Positions 47,574 through 57,145 of a stretch of DNA of 64,000 nt are shown piece after piece. How positions within the stretch are numbered: position 1 is the stretch's first letter; the number at the start of each line of letters is the position of its first letter. Source of the DNA: Roseimaritima ulvae (GTDB lineage Bacteria > Planctomycetota > Planctomycetia > Pirellulales > Pirellulaceae); assembly GCF_008065135.1 (NCBI RefSeq), contig NZ_CP042914.1, positions 4,259,404-4,323,403 of the forward strand, given 5' to 3'. The position numbers were made by a program, and so were the translations under genes. Below the pieces are notes generated by a model that searched no databases, was not told the DNA's origin, and saw only the letters and a program-made list of their open reading frames with translations.

Positions 47574-47773
47574 GGAGACGCCTGACTTAATAGCCCTGAG
47601 TTGTCATACGGCCACACTTTACCCTCCCCCTGGGAGGGTCGAGCGTCAGCGAGGGGATGGTTTTTCGGCCGCGGATAACGGCTCTGACGACCTGCAAGCC
47701 CAAGCACCCTCCCCGCTCGTTCCTCGCGACCCTCCCAGAGGGAGGGTGAAATGCCATTAAGTCAGGCGTCTCC
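47574..47773. repeat. 200-bp palindromic element with 18-bp terminal inverted repeats
   Basis: GGAGACGCCTGACTTAAT at the left end has an exact reverse complement at the right end. Inner arms also pair: ACCCTCCCCCTGGGAGGGTC on the left against a close inverted copy on the right. The interior has GAGCGTCAGCGAG, also found in the element at 35261-35454. No coding sequence is apparent. It resembles a non-autonomous mobile element. Confidence 0.7.
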
Positions 47774-47838
47774 TTTGACACAGGGTTAAAACACCAGTGT
47801 GAGTCCAAAGTAGCTGGTGGCAACAAAACACCTGTTCG

Positions 47839-48212
47839 TTAGTCTGCCAGCTTGCACAGCTCGACCCAGTGGCCGTCCGGATCGGTGACAAAGATCTGTT
47901 CCGCGCCGTCGGGCCGCGTCTTCCGCTCGGTCCGCTGCAAGCCGGGAACCTTGTCGGAACTCAGGTGCTGATCCCAGGCCTGCATGTCATCGACCTGCAT
48001 GGCGAAGTGCGTCCCGCGATGATGCGAATGAACGTCCGCCGTACGGTCGCCGATCAGGTGCAATTCCTGATCGACGCCGATGCGAAACCAAGCGCCCGGA
48101 AAATCGAACGCCGGCCGCGGCATCGGTTCCAACATCAATACATCACGGTAGAACGCGGCGCTGCGCTGCACGTCGGCAACGTGCAGCGCGACGTGATTCA
48201 GCTGCAGCGTTT

Positions 48213-48216
<4 letters not shown>
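47839..48216 (-). CDS. VOC-family (glyoxalase/dioxygenase fold) protein
   Basis: This is a 125-residue VOC protein with two beta-alpha-beta-beta-beta units. The first metal-ligand position is [11 protein letters not shown] (His), then [20 protein letters not shown], and the terminal [15 protein letters not shown] with the conserved Glu, so the metal site appears intact. The ATG at 48216 overlaps the TGA of the upstream oxidoreductase (ATGA), showing translational coupling. It is the last gene of the four-gene carbohydrate operon (51736 to 47839). It may be an epimerase or lyase step, but the reaction is unknown. Confidence 0.88.
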
Positions 48217-49343
<1,127 letters not shown>

Positions 49344-49384
49344 GCTGTTGTTTCCTGATCAGAGTGGTGGGTAGAGCGGCGCGA

Positions 49385-50428
49385 TTAAGCCTGCCAACCG
49401 TGGGCGGCTTGAACGTCCTGCATGGCGGCCAGGATTTTGTTCCAGGTATCCTGTTTCATCATCACTTCGTTGGGGAACATGCAGCCGTCCCAACAAATGT
49501 GTTGAATCGTTTTCAGCACATCGCCATGCTCGTCACGCAACCAGTATCCAGCGTCGTGAACGATATCCAGTTTGCCATTGGCGTCATCGGGCAGGCAGTG
49601 CCGACCGGTTTTGTCGTGGCTGCCGGTACCGTGCACGCTGGCATCGTTTTGGGCGACATGGAAGTCGATGGTCCAGGGACGCAGGGCGTGGGTCAGTTCT
49701 TTCAGGGCCTTGTTCTTCTTCTCGACATCCTGCCAATCAAAGTCCTCGGGCAGCAAGGCATCTTCGGGAGCGTTGTAGCCCAACAGGTACAGCAACGTGT
49801 GAGCCATGTCGGCTTGGAACCCCAGTCGTTCCGGGTGGCCGACGCGTTCGAGCAGGTCGACCATCTTGCGCCAACTCTGCATGCCGCCCCAGCAGATTTC
49901 GCCTTCGGCCGCCAAGCGTTCGTCGTACTCTTCGGCGATGTCGCAAGCGGCTTTGAAGGTGTCGGCGATTTTGGATTGATTGGCTTCCGGATCCTGCACC
50001 CAATCGGCGACCGAAGAGGCGCTATCGAGACGCACGACGCCGTAGGGACGAACGCCTAGCTCACGCAACTTCTGTCCGATCTGGCACGCTTTACGTACCT
50101 GGGTCAGGAACGCCGAGACCTCATCGGGCGATCCCATGGCGGGCCCGCCGCCGGTGGGCTCCCAGACCGGGGCCACCACCGTACCGATGTCCAAATTCCG
50201 CGATTTAACCCGGTCCGCCACGTCCTGCAATTCTTCGTCTGTGGCGTCGATGGAAATATGCGGTTCCGACAAAAAGATGTCGACGCCGTCAAACCCGCGG
50301 CCATTCACCTCGGCGGCCGCTGTCAAATCCAACATGGTGTCGAGCTCGATCACCGGATCGTTGCCCTCACCGCCCTTGCCAACGACCCCAGGCCAAGCTG
50401 CATTGTGAAGTTTCGGAAAGTTGTTCAT
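49385..50428 (-). CDS. Sugar phosphate isomerase/epimerase family protein
   Basis: This TIM-barrel enzyme of 347 residues belongs to the xylose isomerase-like superfamily. Motifs in order are GFDGVDIFLSEP, AAEGEICWGG (Glu), GFQADMAHTLLY (Asp), WTIDFHVAQND (His) and ICWDGCMFPNE near the C-terminus. The unusual GGMQSW and the long C-terminal part distinguish it from the shorter paralogue at 41533. It sits between the cupin and the oxidoreductase genes on the same strand, with 57- and 41-base gaps. ATG at 50428. Substrate unknown. Confidence 0.88.
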   Translation of the reverse strand: MNNFPKLHNAAWPGVVGKGGEGNDPVIELDTMLDLTAAAEVNGRGFDGVDIFLSEPHISIDATDEELQDVADRVKSRNLDIGTVVAPVWEPTGGGPAMGSPDEVSAFLTQVRKACQIGQKLRELGVRPYGVVRLDSASSVADWVQDPEANQSKIADTFKAACDIAEEYDERLAAEGEICWGGMQSWRKMVDLLERVGHPERLGFQADMAHTLLYLLGYNAPEDALLPEDFDWQDVEKKNKALKELTHALRPWTIDFHVAQNDASVHGTGSHDKTGRHCLPDDANGKLDIVHDAGYWLRDEHGDVLKTIQHICWDGCMFPNEVMMKQDTWNKILAAMQDVQAAHGWQA

Positions 50429-50457
50429 GGGTATCTCAATAGAAGGAAATCAATGTT

Positions 50458-50483
50458 CGTAGCCGAAGTCGCCAGACGGTGCA
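50458..50483. repeat. Hybrid family B/C element within the carbohydrate operon
   Basis: A GTAGCCGAAGTCGCCAGACG unit; the stem is a mixture of two variants (GAAGTC with GACGGT) and pairs only partly. It lies in the 57-base gap between the cupin and isomerase genes and is oriented opposite to both, an exception to the usual rule. Confidence 0.65.
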
Positions 50484-50485
50484 CC

Positions 50486-51736
50486 TCAGCTGCCGGCTTT
50501 GGGAATTTTGTCCCCGTGGACTTCGGGTCCGAAGTACCGCAAGCCCACCAGCGGCTCGGCGCCGGTGTTCTCGATCTTCACGCCTGCCGTGGCGGCTTCG
50601 TGTGAGATGAACACTTCGTCTTCGGTGTTTTCGCCAAACCGGATCATGGCGGGCGTTTGCAGATCCAGCGATCCCATCCGGCCTTTGCCTTGGACGGTGA
50701 TCCAGGAACTGGCACCGGGGTCCCGCAGCGTGCAGCTGGCACCGGGCTGGATGGTCAGCTCTTTGGCGCTGAACAATTGCTGGCCGTCTACCGTGCCGTA
50801 CACGATCCATAGGTCTTCGTAATCGTCGCCGCTGGCCGCTTCGTCGCGAATCGGTTCCAGGTAGTTGGAGTTCTTGAAGTGGGTATCGACGTTGCGATCC
50901 CAATCCAACTGGCCCACGATAAAGTCCAGGTCCTGATGTTTTTCCTCGGGCATGTCTTTGACCAACAACGACCACGGCACATAGCGGCCTTCGACGATCG
51001 ATTGGTACATCCCAAATACGTCGCTGCCCCACTGCGGTTCGTAGGTGCACAGACTGCCAGGCGCGTGCAGCACGCCCGGCGGAATCAACCACCCGGTGCC
51101 GCGTTTGAGGCGGTAGGCGCGGGACAGGTCGAGGATGCCGTTGTCGCCCGCGTTCCAGTTTTCCAAGCAGCGCCGCACGTCTTCTTGGCTGGTGCCCGGT
51201 TCCAGGCCCATAAAGGTGTACGCGAAATTGTTGTCGACGTTGTTCAGCTGCGGTGGGAAGTAATAGCTCTCCGGCTTGCCTTCTTGCCCGACCAGTTCAG
51301 CATCTTCGAAAGATTGATGCATGTGGTGGGGAATGGGCCCCATGTTATCGAAAAACTTCGAATACACCGGCCAGCGGTTGTATTTGTCATAGATGCTGGC
51401 CCCGATCAGTCGCTGACCGGCTTCTTCGACGGCGTCTTTGAGCAAGAATTTTTTGCCTTCGAACAAGCAAAAGCTCAGGCCTTCATGCCAGACGCGTCCT
51501 TCGTTGGCCGCTTCGGTGGTACTGCCGAACCAACGCTCATCGATCCCGCCACGGTCGGCGCCAAAGCGATAGTAATCGTTGGGATGCAATTTAATGCGGC
51601 GTCCGGGATGCAAAAACGAGCGAGGCACCCAGGTGGGGGTCAGCCGCAGCAGGCCTCCGCCGGCATCCAAAGCCGAATCGAGCAAGGACGCGACGCTGTC
51701 GCCTTTCACAAGCCCTTCGTCCAGAGCGATATCCAT
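50486..51736 (-). CDS. Cupin-type protein resembling class I mannose-6-phosphate isomerase
   Basis: This 416-residue double-cupin-like protein may isomerise or bind a sugar phosphate. A metal-binding cupin pattern is seen in GPIPHHMHQSFEDAEL (His-x-His and Glu) and GTGWLIPPGVLHAPGSLC (His), both arranged as in phosphomannose isomerases. A C-terminal second cupin (about 320-410) lacks obvious ligands. ATG at 51736 was chosen because AGGA lies 8 bases upstream; the frame continues to 51898 without similarity. It is the first gene of the four-gene operon, so it probably supplies or captures the operon's sugar substrate. Whether it is an isomerase or only a sugar-binding cupin cannot be decided. 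Confidence 0.75.
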   Translation of the reverse strand: MDIALDEGLVKGDSVASLLDSALDAGGGLLRLTPTWVPRSFLHPGRRIKLHPNDYYRFGADRGGIDERWFGSTTEAANEGRVWHEGLSFCLFEGKKFLLKDAVEEAGQRLIGASIYDKYNRWPVYSKFFDNMGPIPHHMHQSFEDAELVGQEGKPESYYFPPQLNNVDNNFAYTFMGLEPGTSQEDVRRCLENWNAGDNGILDLSRAYRLKRGTGWLIPPGVLHAPGSLCTYEPQWGSDVFGMYQSIVEGRYVPWSLLVKDMPEEKHQDLDFIVGQLDWDRNVDTHFKNSNYLEPIRDEAASGDDYEDLWIVYGTVDGQQLFSAKELTIQPGASCTLRDPGASSWITVQGKGRMGSLDLQTPAMIRFGENTEDEVFISHEAATAGVKIENTGAEPLVGLRYFGPEVHGDKIPKAGS

Positions 51737-51961
51737 GAAGCAATTCCTGAGGGGGATGTAGAGCAGGACCAGCGTCAATCCGGTCCGAGAAGTAGGATGC
51801 AGGACGGATGTTTTAGGCTGTCTCGGACTGTAATTCAAGTAACGAGACGGCCCCGCGAAGGCAATTCTAGCCGAACAAGGGCCCTCACGCCCCCACAACC
51901 GGACGCCTAGCGGGGGTCAGTCAGAAGATAAGTAAACCAGGTAGGCAGTGACCGCCCCCAA

Positions 51962-52048
51962 GTAGCATGGGCCCCCGGCCCGTGTAAGCAAAGCAGCATG
52001 GGCCCCCGTCCCGCGCGAGCAAAGTAGCATGGGCCCCCGGCCCGTGTG
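51962..52048. repeat. Three family A elements in the gap between the sigma factor and cupin genes
   Basis: Three GTAGCATGGG or GCAGCATGGG units lie in plus orientation, antisense to both flanking genes. The middle one has an altered right arm (CCGTCCCGCG). They sit in the 411-base gap 51737-52147, which also holds a short run of AATCTGA-type heptamers at 52111-52138 and, next to the cupin gene, its promoter region. No gene was seen. Confidence 0.8.
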
Positions 52049-52147
52049 AGCCATCCAGGCCACAAGAGCCGGAACGTCCGGCGAGAGGTGCGTGCCCCCT
52101 CACGAAGCCAAATCTGAAATCTGCTATCTGAAATCTCAGATCTTCCC

Positions 52148-53077
52148 CTATTCCATATACCGTTCGCGGGGGTCGGTCAGGCCTTCGGCCAATCGTCGCA
52201 AGGCCTCGGTTTCGATCTGGCGGACGCGTTCGCGGGTCAGTCCCAGCGTGGCCCCGATCTCTTTCAACGTGTGCGGCTCGTCCCCGGCCAGACCGAATCG
52301 CAGTTTCAGCACTGTGGCTTCGCGTTCTTCGAGGCCGTCGAGCAGATCCATGGCGTGCCGTAGGATGTCGTGGTCAAGCATCTCCTCATCGGGGCTCTTG
52401 AGCCGCTCGTCCATCACCATTTCGCCCAGTGACCAGCCGGAATCGGTCTGGTCGCTCTGCGGCGTGCTGTTGTTGATGCGGATCGCCTTTTTGATGATCG
52501 GCAGCTTCTTCTTGGGCAGCCCCAGCATGCGAGCGGTTTCTTCGTGGGTCGGGGTGCGGCCCAGTTCTTCGGTCAGCCGCGAGGTCGCTCGTCGCCATTT
52601 GCTGAGCAATTCGACCATGTAGGCGGGAATCCGGATCGTTTTGGCGCTATTGATCAGAGCCCGTTTGATCGATTGTTTGATCCAGTAGCTGGCGTAGGTG
52701 CTGAACCGCGTCCCCATCGTCGGATCAAAACCTTCCACCGCCCGCAACAGCCCCAGGTTGCCTTCTTCGATCAAATCCTGCAGGCCCAGACCTTTGCCGG
52801 TGTAGCCACGAGCGATATTGACGACTAGGCGGAGATTGGCGCGAACCATCCGGTCGCGAGCTTCGACATCGCCCTGGGCGATTCCGGCGGCCAATTCCAG
52901 TTCCTCATCCGCACTCAGCAACGCCGTTTCGTTGATCTCACGCAGATAGGTCTCCAAGGGCGACTGGGCGCCACCACGGGTTCGCGAAGCTCGCATCTGG
53001 CGGCGAGCTTCGGCCAGTTCCGCAGCCTCTAAATCCGGCAAATCGGGGGCGTCGTTTGCGATGATGGATTCTGACAT
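52148..53077 (-). CDS. RpoD-type (group 2) RNA polymerase sigma-70 factor
   Basis: This sigma factor recognises primary-type promoters. The 309 residues contain region 1.2 (SPLETYLREINETALLSADEE), region 2 with DLIEEGNLGLLRAVEGFDP and TRFSTYASYWIKQSI, region 3 and region 4 (TLKEIGATLGLTRERVRQIE). Region 1.1 is absent and the N-terminus is a short acidic segment, so it is more likely a group 2 alternative factor than the housekeeping sigma. ATG at 53077 was chosen; the frame reaches 53197. It is downstream of the regulator gene at 53224 on the same strand (146-base gap). Confidence 0.9.
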   Translation of the reverse strand: MSESIIANDAPDLPDLEAAELAEARRQMRASRTRGGAQSPLETYLREINETALLSADEELELAAGIAQGDVEARDRMVRANLRLVVNIARGYTGKGLGLQDLIEEGNLGLLRAVEGFDPTMGTRFSTYASYWIKQSIKRALINSAKTIRIPAYMVELLSKWRRATSRLTEELGRTPTHEETARMLGLPKKKLPIIKKAIRINNSTPQSDQTDSGWSLGEMVMDERLKSPDEEMLDHDILRHAMDLLDGLEEREATVLKLRFGLAGDEPHTLKEIGATLGLTRERVRQIETEALRRLAEGLTDPRERYME

Positions 53078-53223
53078 GGACAACTCTCTATCTGCTTGAT
53101 GGGGAGGACCGGTCAATGAAATAGCAAATGCCAAGACCAGTGGATCACACAAATAGAAATCGGTTGCGCAAGCTCTGCTGCCCAAAAATAAATGCAACAG
53201 GGTAAGTAAACCGGTTGTAGCGG

Positions 53224-53583
53224 TTAGGACTGGGGGGCCAAACGCTGGGTGGCCGGCCGCGCGTCGGAGACCACTCGCTGCAGTTCGTCCAGGTACTCTA
53301 GAAACCGCTGCCGGCCGATTTCGGTCAATTGCACGCTAGTCGTGCTGCCGCGGCCCTCGCCGACCTTGTCGACCACAACCAACTGGGCTTCGGCCAAAGC
53401 TCGCAAATGGCGGTTCAGATTGCCGTCGGTCAACGCACACAACTGTTTCAGCTCGGCGAATCGTAGGCCTTCGGCATTGGTCGCCAAGGAAGTCAGTATT
53501 CCCAGCCGCGCCTTCTCGTGGATCACCCGTTCCAAGCCGTCATACGCAAAACGCGCGGACTCTAGTTCTTGTCGATGACTCAT
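53224..53583 (-). CDS. Winged-helix transcriptional regulator (MarR/ArsR-like)
   Basis: This is a 119-residue DNA-binding protein of the small winged-helix type that often controls a partner membrane protein. The helix-turn-helix is LRFAELKQLCALTDGNLNRH with the recognition helix around NLNRHLRALAEAQLV, followed by a wing rich in Gly/Ser (GEGRGSTTSVQLTEIG). ATG at 53583 overlaps the stop of the upstream membrane-protein gene (ATGA), so the two are coupled. Similar regulator/membrane-protein pairs occur widely in bacteria; the regulator likely controls the pair. No metal-binding Cys motif is seen. Confidence 0.86.
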   Translation of the reverse strand: MSHRQELESARFAYDGLERVIHEKARLGILTSLATNAEGLRFAELKQLCALTDGNLNRHLRALAEAQLVVVDKVGEGRGSTTSVQLTEIGRQRFLEYLDELQRVVSDARPATQRLAPQS

Positions 53584-54191
53584 TCCTGCCGCTCCAAGTG
53601 CCAGTACAACAACCCCGCTGATAAACACTGCCCGCCCCCAAACAAAATCCCCATCCCCATTCCCGCGATGGGCATCGCTTGCGGCGCCGCCAGCAACCAG
53701 ACAGTGGCCGCCGCCGCGTAGTAGCTCCCACAGACCGACGCGATGAACGGCAACATCGGACGGGTCGCAAATATTCCCAACGCCAGACAATATGCCCACA
53801 GCGAAGGCAACATCCAACCATAGCCCGGTGCCACTCGCAGCAATCCGGCCGTCAACAAGGCCCCCACGCATAAACAGGGCGTCAACACGTTCAATACCTC
53901 ACGCGTCATCCGCCGTTGCCGCGCCGTGGGACTGGCATGATACCGCATCACCATGTCGATCACCACAAACGCCAAACTGCAGCCCGCCACCAGACTCCAC
54001 AGCCCCACGTACTGCTGCAGGTAAGCCGCATCGTCGACCGCCACCAGCCAGCGAGACTGAAAAGCCGCCGCGGCAATCGCCAGCAACCCCGATCCCAACG
54101 TCGGCAGAGCCCGGATGCCATCAAACCGCTGGGCACGCGCAACCGATTGGCGAATCCAATCGATCTCGTCCATCGCTTCCTCAATCCGCAT
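53580..54191 (-). CDS. Multi-pass membrane protein coupled to a winged-helix regulator
   Basis: This protein of 203 residues has about six hydrophobic segments after an amphipathic N-terminal helix (RIEEAMDEIDWIRQSVARAQ). I recognise no transporter or enzyme motif. The final segment, GMGMGILFGGGQCLSAGLLYW, is Gly-rich. ATG at 54191 is preferred; the frame is open to 54470 but the added residues are Ser/Gly/Arg-rich and unlike a protein N-terminus. The regulator gene follows with a four-base overlap, suggesting that the regulator responds to or controls this protein. Confidence 0.78.
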   Translation of the reverse strand: MRIEEAMDEIDWIRQSVARAQRFDGIRALPTLGSGLLAIAAAAFQSRWLVAVDDAAYLQQYVGLWSLVAGCSLAFVVIDMVMRYHASPTARQRRMTREVLNVLTPCLCVGALLTAGLLRVAPGYGWMLPSLWAYCLALGIFATRPMLPFIASVCGSYYAAAATVWLLAAPQAMPIAGMGMGILFGGGQCLSAGLLYWHLERQE

Positions 54192-54463
54192 CTCAGCTAC
54201 TTCGCTCGTACCGGACCCCAGGCCGCCTCGGTGACCCTTCCAACTGCCTCGAATCAAGGAAAACCGGCGGCTTTGCAACAGAAAGCTTAGTGTTCCGAGG
54301 CCGCCTGTCAACTTTTTTCCCGACGGTTTTTTTGAGCTTTGACCTAACGTGTCCACGGCCTGGCGAAGATACCCGCAGTGGGATTGGCTCCCACAAGGAA
54401 CTTCACCAACCCTCCCGTCTCCGCTGGAACGAGTCCGAGCGAAGACGCAGCCGAGTCCTGACG

Positions 54464-54766
54464 ATGACACAGCTACTACTATTCGATGCCCTTGATTCGT
54501 CCGCTGGATTGGCCACGCCGGTGTACCCGAGCGTGGTCGCCGAGCCCACTGGCGGGAAGTCGAACACCGCCCGGAAGTCCCCCGCCGTGACGGCCTCCAC
54601 GCCGCTGCCGCAGTTGTCGCGGAGCCTGCCGCTGTACGATCCCCAACGCGGCGAACTGCATCACTTTGGCGACCTCGCCCAAGGCGTGATCAGCCGCTAT
54701 GAGATCGTCGCCCAGCGCCGAGCCGTGTTGTTGGCCCGCGGCCCCCGCCAAGTCGCCCGAGCCTAA
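54464..54766 (+). CDS. Uncharacterised 100-residue protein
   Basis: I do not know this protein's function. It begins MTQLLLFDALDS, has a Ser/Thr/Pro-rich middle and a better ordered C-terminal half: LPLYDPQRGELHHFGDLAQG, then VISRYEIVAQRRA and a basic end. There is no signal peptide or membrane segment. The frame is open far upstream (to 53792), but that region is antisense to the membrane-protein gene. The only other support for a real gene is neighbouring-like codon use and a family A element following the stop in the sense direction. Confidence 0.6.
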   Translation: MTQLLLFDALDSSAGLATPVYPSVVAEPTGGKSNTARKSPAVTASTPLPQLSRSLPLYDPQRGELHHFGDLAQGVISRYEIVAQRRAVLLARGPRQVARA

Positions 54767-54781
54767 CAGTTCCGCTTCCGC

Positions 54782-54899
54782 GTAGCATGGGCCCCCGGCC
54801 CGTGTCCCTTTCGTAGCATGGGTCCCCGGCCCGTGTTCGCTCCTGGCCCCTCCGCCTCTTCCTGACCGATCTGCACGGGCCGGGGACCCATGCTACTTT
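54782..54899. repeat. Family A elements, last one inverted
   Basis: Two GTAGCATGGG units lie on the plus strand behind the 100-residue protein gene, followed by an inverted unit (GGGCCGGGGACCC, then ATGCTAC) that ends in TTTTT just before the sulfatase gene. Confidence 0.8.
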
Positions 54900-54983
54900 T
54901 TCGCACACGCGCATCGCCGTGCCATCTCAGTTATGCTTTAAAGCTTGCTATTCACTCATCCTCCGCATTGCGTATGAGCCGTT

Positions 54984-56561
54984 ATGCCCCAACAAGCTTT
55001 TCCGTATTCTGCATGCCGTCTGGTGTTCGTGCTGTGCCTGGTCGCCGGTTTGTCCCTTGCCCTGTGCGCGCACCGAGCCACGGCGGCGTCTCCGAATGTG
55101 ATCGTCGTGTTGGCGGACGATCTGGGCATCGGCGACGTTTCGCCGACCAACCCGGACGGCAAGATCAAAACGCCCAATCTGCAACAGTTTGCCGACCAGG
55201 GGCTGACCTTCCACGATGCGCATACGCCCAGCGCGGTGTGCACGCCCACGCGATACGGCTTGCTGACCGGGCGCTACAACTGGCGTTCGCGACTGGCTCG
55301 AGGCGTCCTGAGCGGTACCAGCGAGCACCTGATTCCTGCCGACCGGCCCACGCTGGGGCACTTAATGCGGGGTGCGGGATACCACACCGCGATGATCGGC
55401 AAATGGCACTTGGGCTGGGACTGGCCCAAGGTGGGCAAAGAGATCGATTTTACTCAACCCGTTCTTAACGGTCCCGACATCAACGGCTTCGACCACTACT
55501 ACGCTCACTGTGGTTCATTGGATATGCCGCCCTACGTCTGGGTCGATACCGGACGCGTGACCGCCCAGCCGGATCGCGTCGAGGGCGTGACCAAGAAGCA
55601 AGATCGCTACGGTTGGTACCGTAAAGGTCCTATCGGTGCCGATTTCCATATCGACGAAGTCCTGCCGCACCTGTTCGGTCAATCGATGGACTACGTCCGC
55701 AAACACGCTCCTCAAAAAGATGCCGACAAACCGTTCTTCCTGTACTTGGCATTGCCCGCTCCGCACACGCCGATCGTGCCGGTACCGCCGTTTAAAGATG
55801 CTAGCGGCATGAATCCCTATGCGGACTTTGTGATGCAGGTCGATCACCACTTCGGGGAATTAATGGCCTGCCTCAAGGAAGCTGGTATCGATGACAACAC
55901 GCTGGTCATTTTCACCAGCGACAACGGATGCTCTCCGGAAGCCAACTTTGGAGTCTTGGCCAGCCACAACCACGATCCCAGTGGCGGTTATCGCGGACAC
56001 AAGGCGGACATTTTTGAGGGCGGACATCGTGTGCCCTTACTCGCTCGCTGGCCCGAAACAATCGCCGCCGGCCGTGATACCGATCAACTGGCCTGTTTGA
56101 CCGATCTGTATGCCACGCTGGAAGCGATCACCGGCCAACCGCGTCAAGCGGTCGGTGGCGAAGACAGTTTCAGTTTGCTGCCCGTCTTCACCGGCCACAC
56201 AACCGGTCAGGACAGCCCTTCGCGAAGCACATTGATCAGCCACTCCATCGGCGGCTCCTTTGCAATTCGGCAAGGCAACTGGAAACTGTGCCTGTCGGCG
56301 GGCAGCGGCGGCTGGAGTTCGCCGCGGGAGATGGTAGCACGCGAACGAGGCCTACCGCCGATGCAACTGTTTGATCTGGAAAACGACCGCAGCGAACAAA
56401 ACAACTTGGTCCAACAACATCCTGATAAAGTCAATGAGTTGTTACGCATTCTGCGACGCGAAGTCGAACAGGGCCGCTGCACCCCCGGCGAAGCGTTGGA
56501 CAACGATCGCCAGGTCGACGCCCTGCCCGCGGGCGTTAGCTGGCCGACGCCGGAAAACTAA
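54984..56561 (+). CDS. Secreted arylsulfatase-type sulfatase
   Basis: This enzyme hydrolyses sulfate esters, in planctomycetes typically on sulfated algal or animal polysaccharides. The 525-residue protein has a signal peptide (hydrophobic 13-28, ending ATAA), then NVIVVLADDLGIGD with the metal-binding Asp pair. The sulfatase signature CTPTRYGLLTGRY has Cys86 as the residue converted to formylglycine. Further motifs are MIGKWHLGW, PFFLYLALPAPHTP and TSDNGCSPEANFG. It is an S1-family enzyme with all key residues. No maturase (FGE) or other sulfatase gene is adjacent. ATG at 54984. Confidence 0.95.
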   Translation: MPQQAFPYSACRLVFVLCLVAGLSLALCAHRATAASPNVIVVLADDLGIGDVSPTNPDGKIKTPNLQQFADQGLTFHDAHTPSAVCTPTRYGLLTGRYNWRSRLARGVLSGTSEHLIPADRPTLGHLMRGAGYHTAMIGKWHLGWDWPKVGKEIDFTQPVLNGPDINGFDHYYAHCGSLDMPPYVWVDTGRVTAQPDRVEGVTKKQDRYGWYRKGPIGADFHIDEVLPHLFGQSMDYVRKHAPQKDADKPFFLYLALPAPHTPIVPVPPFKDASGMNPYADFVMQVDHHFGELMACLKEAGIDDNTLVIFTSDNGCSPEANFGVLASHNHDPSGGYRGHKADIFEGGHRVPLLARWPETIAAGRDTDQLACLTDLYATLEAITGQPRQAVGGEDSFSLLPVFTGHTTGQDSPSRSTLISHSIGGSFAIRQGNWKLCLSAGSGGWSSPREMVARERGLPPMQLFDLENDRSEQNNLVQQHPDKVNELLRILRREVEQGRCTPGEALDNDRQVDALPAGVSWPTPEN

Positions 56562-56620
56562 GATTTTCCCGCGGCGAAGCAGCGACGCAAAACCTGCCCG
56601 CCCGCAAATCTGGAATCTCC

Positions 56621-56913
56621 TGACTCTAACGAAATCTATGTATGGGCCGTACAAAGCCGAGCAATCGTTTAACCCGTAGCCGGAGAAGGCTGCTGATTTA
56701 GTCGTGGAGCGACTGATTCAGCGGCCTCCGCAGGCGTAGGCGTCCGGACGGCCTAGCATTGAAGTCGACGCGAATGGTTCGATACCACCGACAAACACGC
56801 CAACGTTTTCGCTTGCCCTCGCCGACGCCTCCGGCTAGGGGTTAAACGATTGCTCGGTTGTCCGCAGCCTGACCAATCGTTACCGGACGCGTACATAGTT
56901 TCCGGTAGAGTCA
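56621..56913. repeat. 293-bp palindromic element between the sulfatase and esterase genes
   Basis: TGACTCTA at 56621 pairs with TAGAGTCA ending at 56913. Farther in, CCGAGCAATCGTTTAACCC (left arm) has an almost exact reverse complement in the right arm at 56830-56861. A smaller hairpin, CTGATTTAGTCG with CGACTGATTCAG, lies inside at about 56690. The arms share GGGTTAAACGA with the element at 6458. It forms the first half of the 584-base gap 56562-57145; the second half is the heptamer array. Confidence 0.65.
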
Positions 56914-56916
56914 GCA

Positions 56917-57119
56917 AACCTGAAACCTGAAACCTGAAACCTGAAACCTGAAACCTGAAACCTGAAACCTGAAACCTGAAACCTGAAACCTGAAATCTGA
57001 AATCTGAAATCTGAAATCTGAAATCTGAAATCTCAAATCTCAAATCTCAAATCTCAAATCTCAAATCTCAAATCTCAAATCTCAAATCTCAAATCTCAAA
57101 TCTCAAATCTCAAATCTCA
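56917..57119. repeat. Heptanucleotide array: 11 AACCTGA, 5 AATCTGA, 13 AATCTCA
   Basis: There are 29 uninterrupted 7-bp units (203 bp) in three homogeneous blocks, each block differing from the previous one by a single base. The array begins 3 bases after a palindromic element and ends 26 bases before the ATG of the esterase-lactonase gene, so it lies in that gene's promoter or leader. A 7-bp period is not a multiple of 3, so it changes reading frame if translated. On the minus strand it gives a false peptide of repeated Phe/Ser/Gly/Arg. Confidence 0.95.
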
Positions 57120-57145
57120 AATCTTCCAACTCCCAACTCCCAGCC

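Noticed and set aside
53792-54463. Upstream extension of the 100-residue protein frame
   Set aside because: Antisense to the membrane-protein gene, with Pro/Ser/Arg-rich noise composition.
56753-57043. 96-codon minus-strand frame giving a repeated Phe/Ser/Gly/Arg peptide
   Set aside because: Produced by the heptamer array; not a real protein.
56917-57119. CRISPR array
   Set aside because: Units are 7 bp and contiguous with no spacers, and no cas gene is present.
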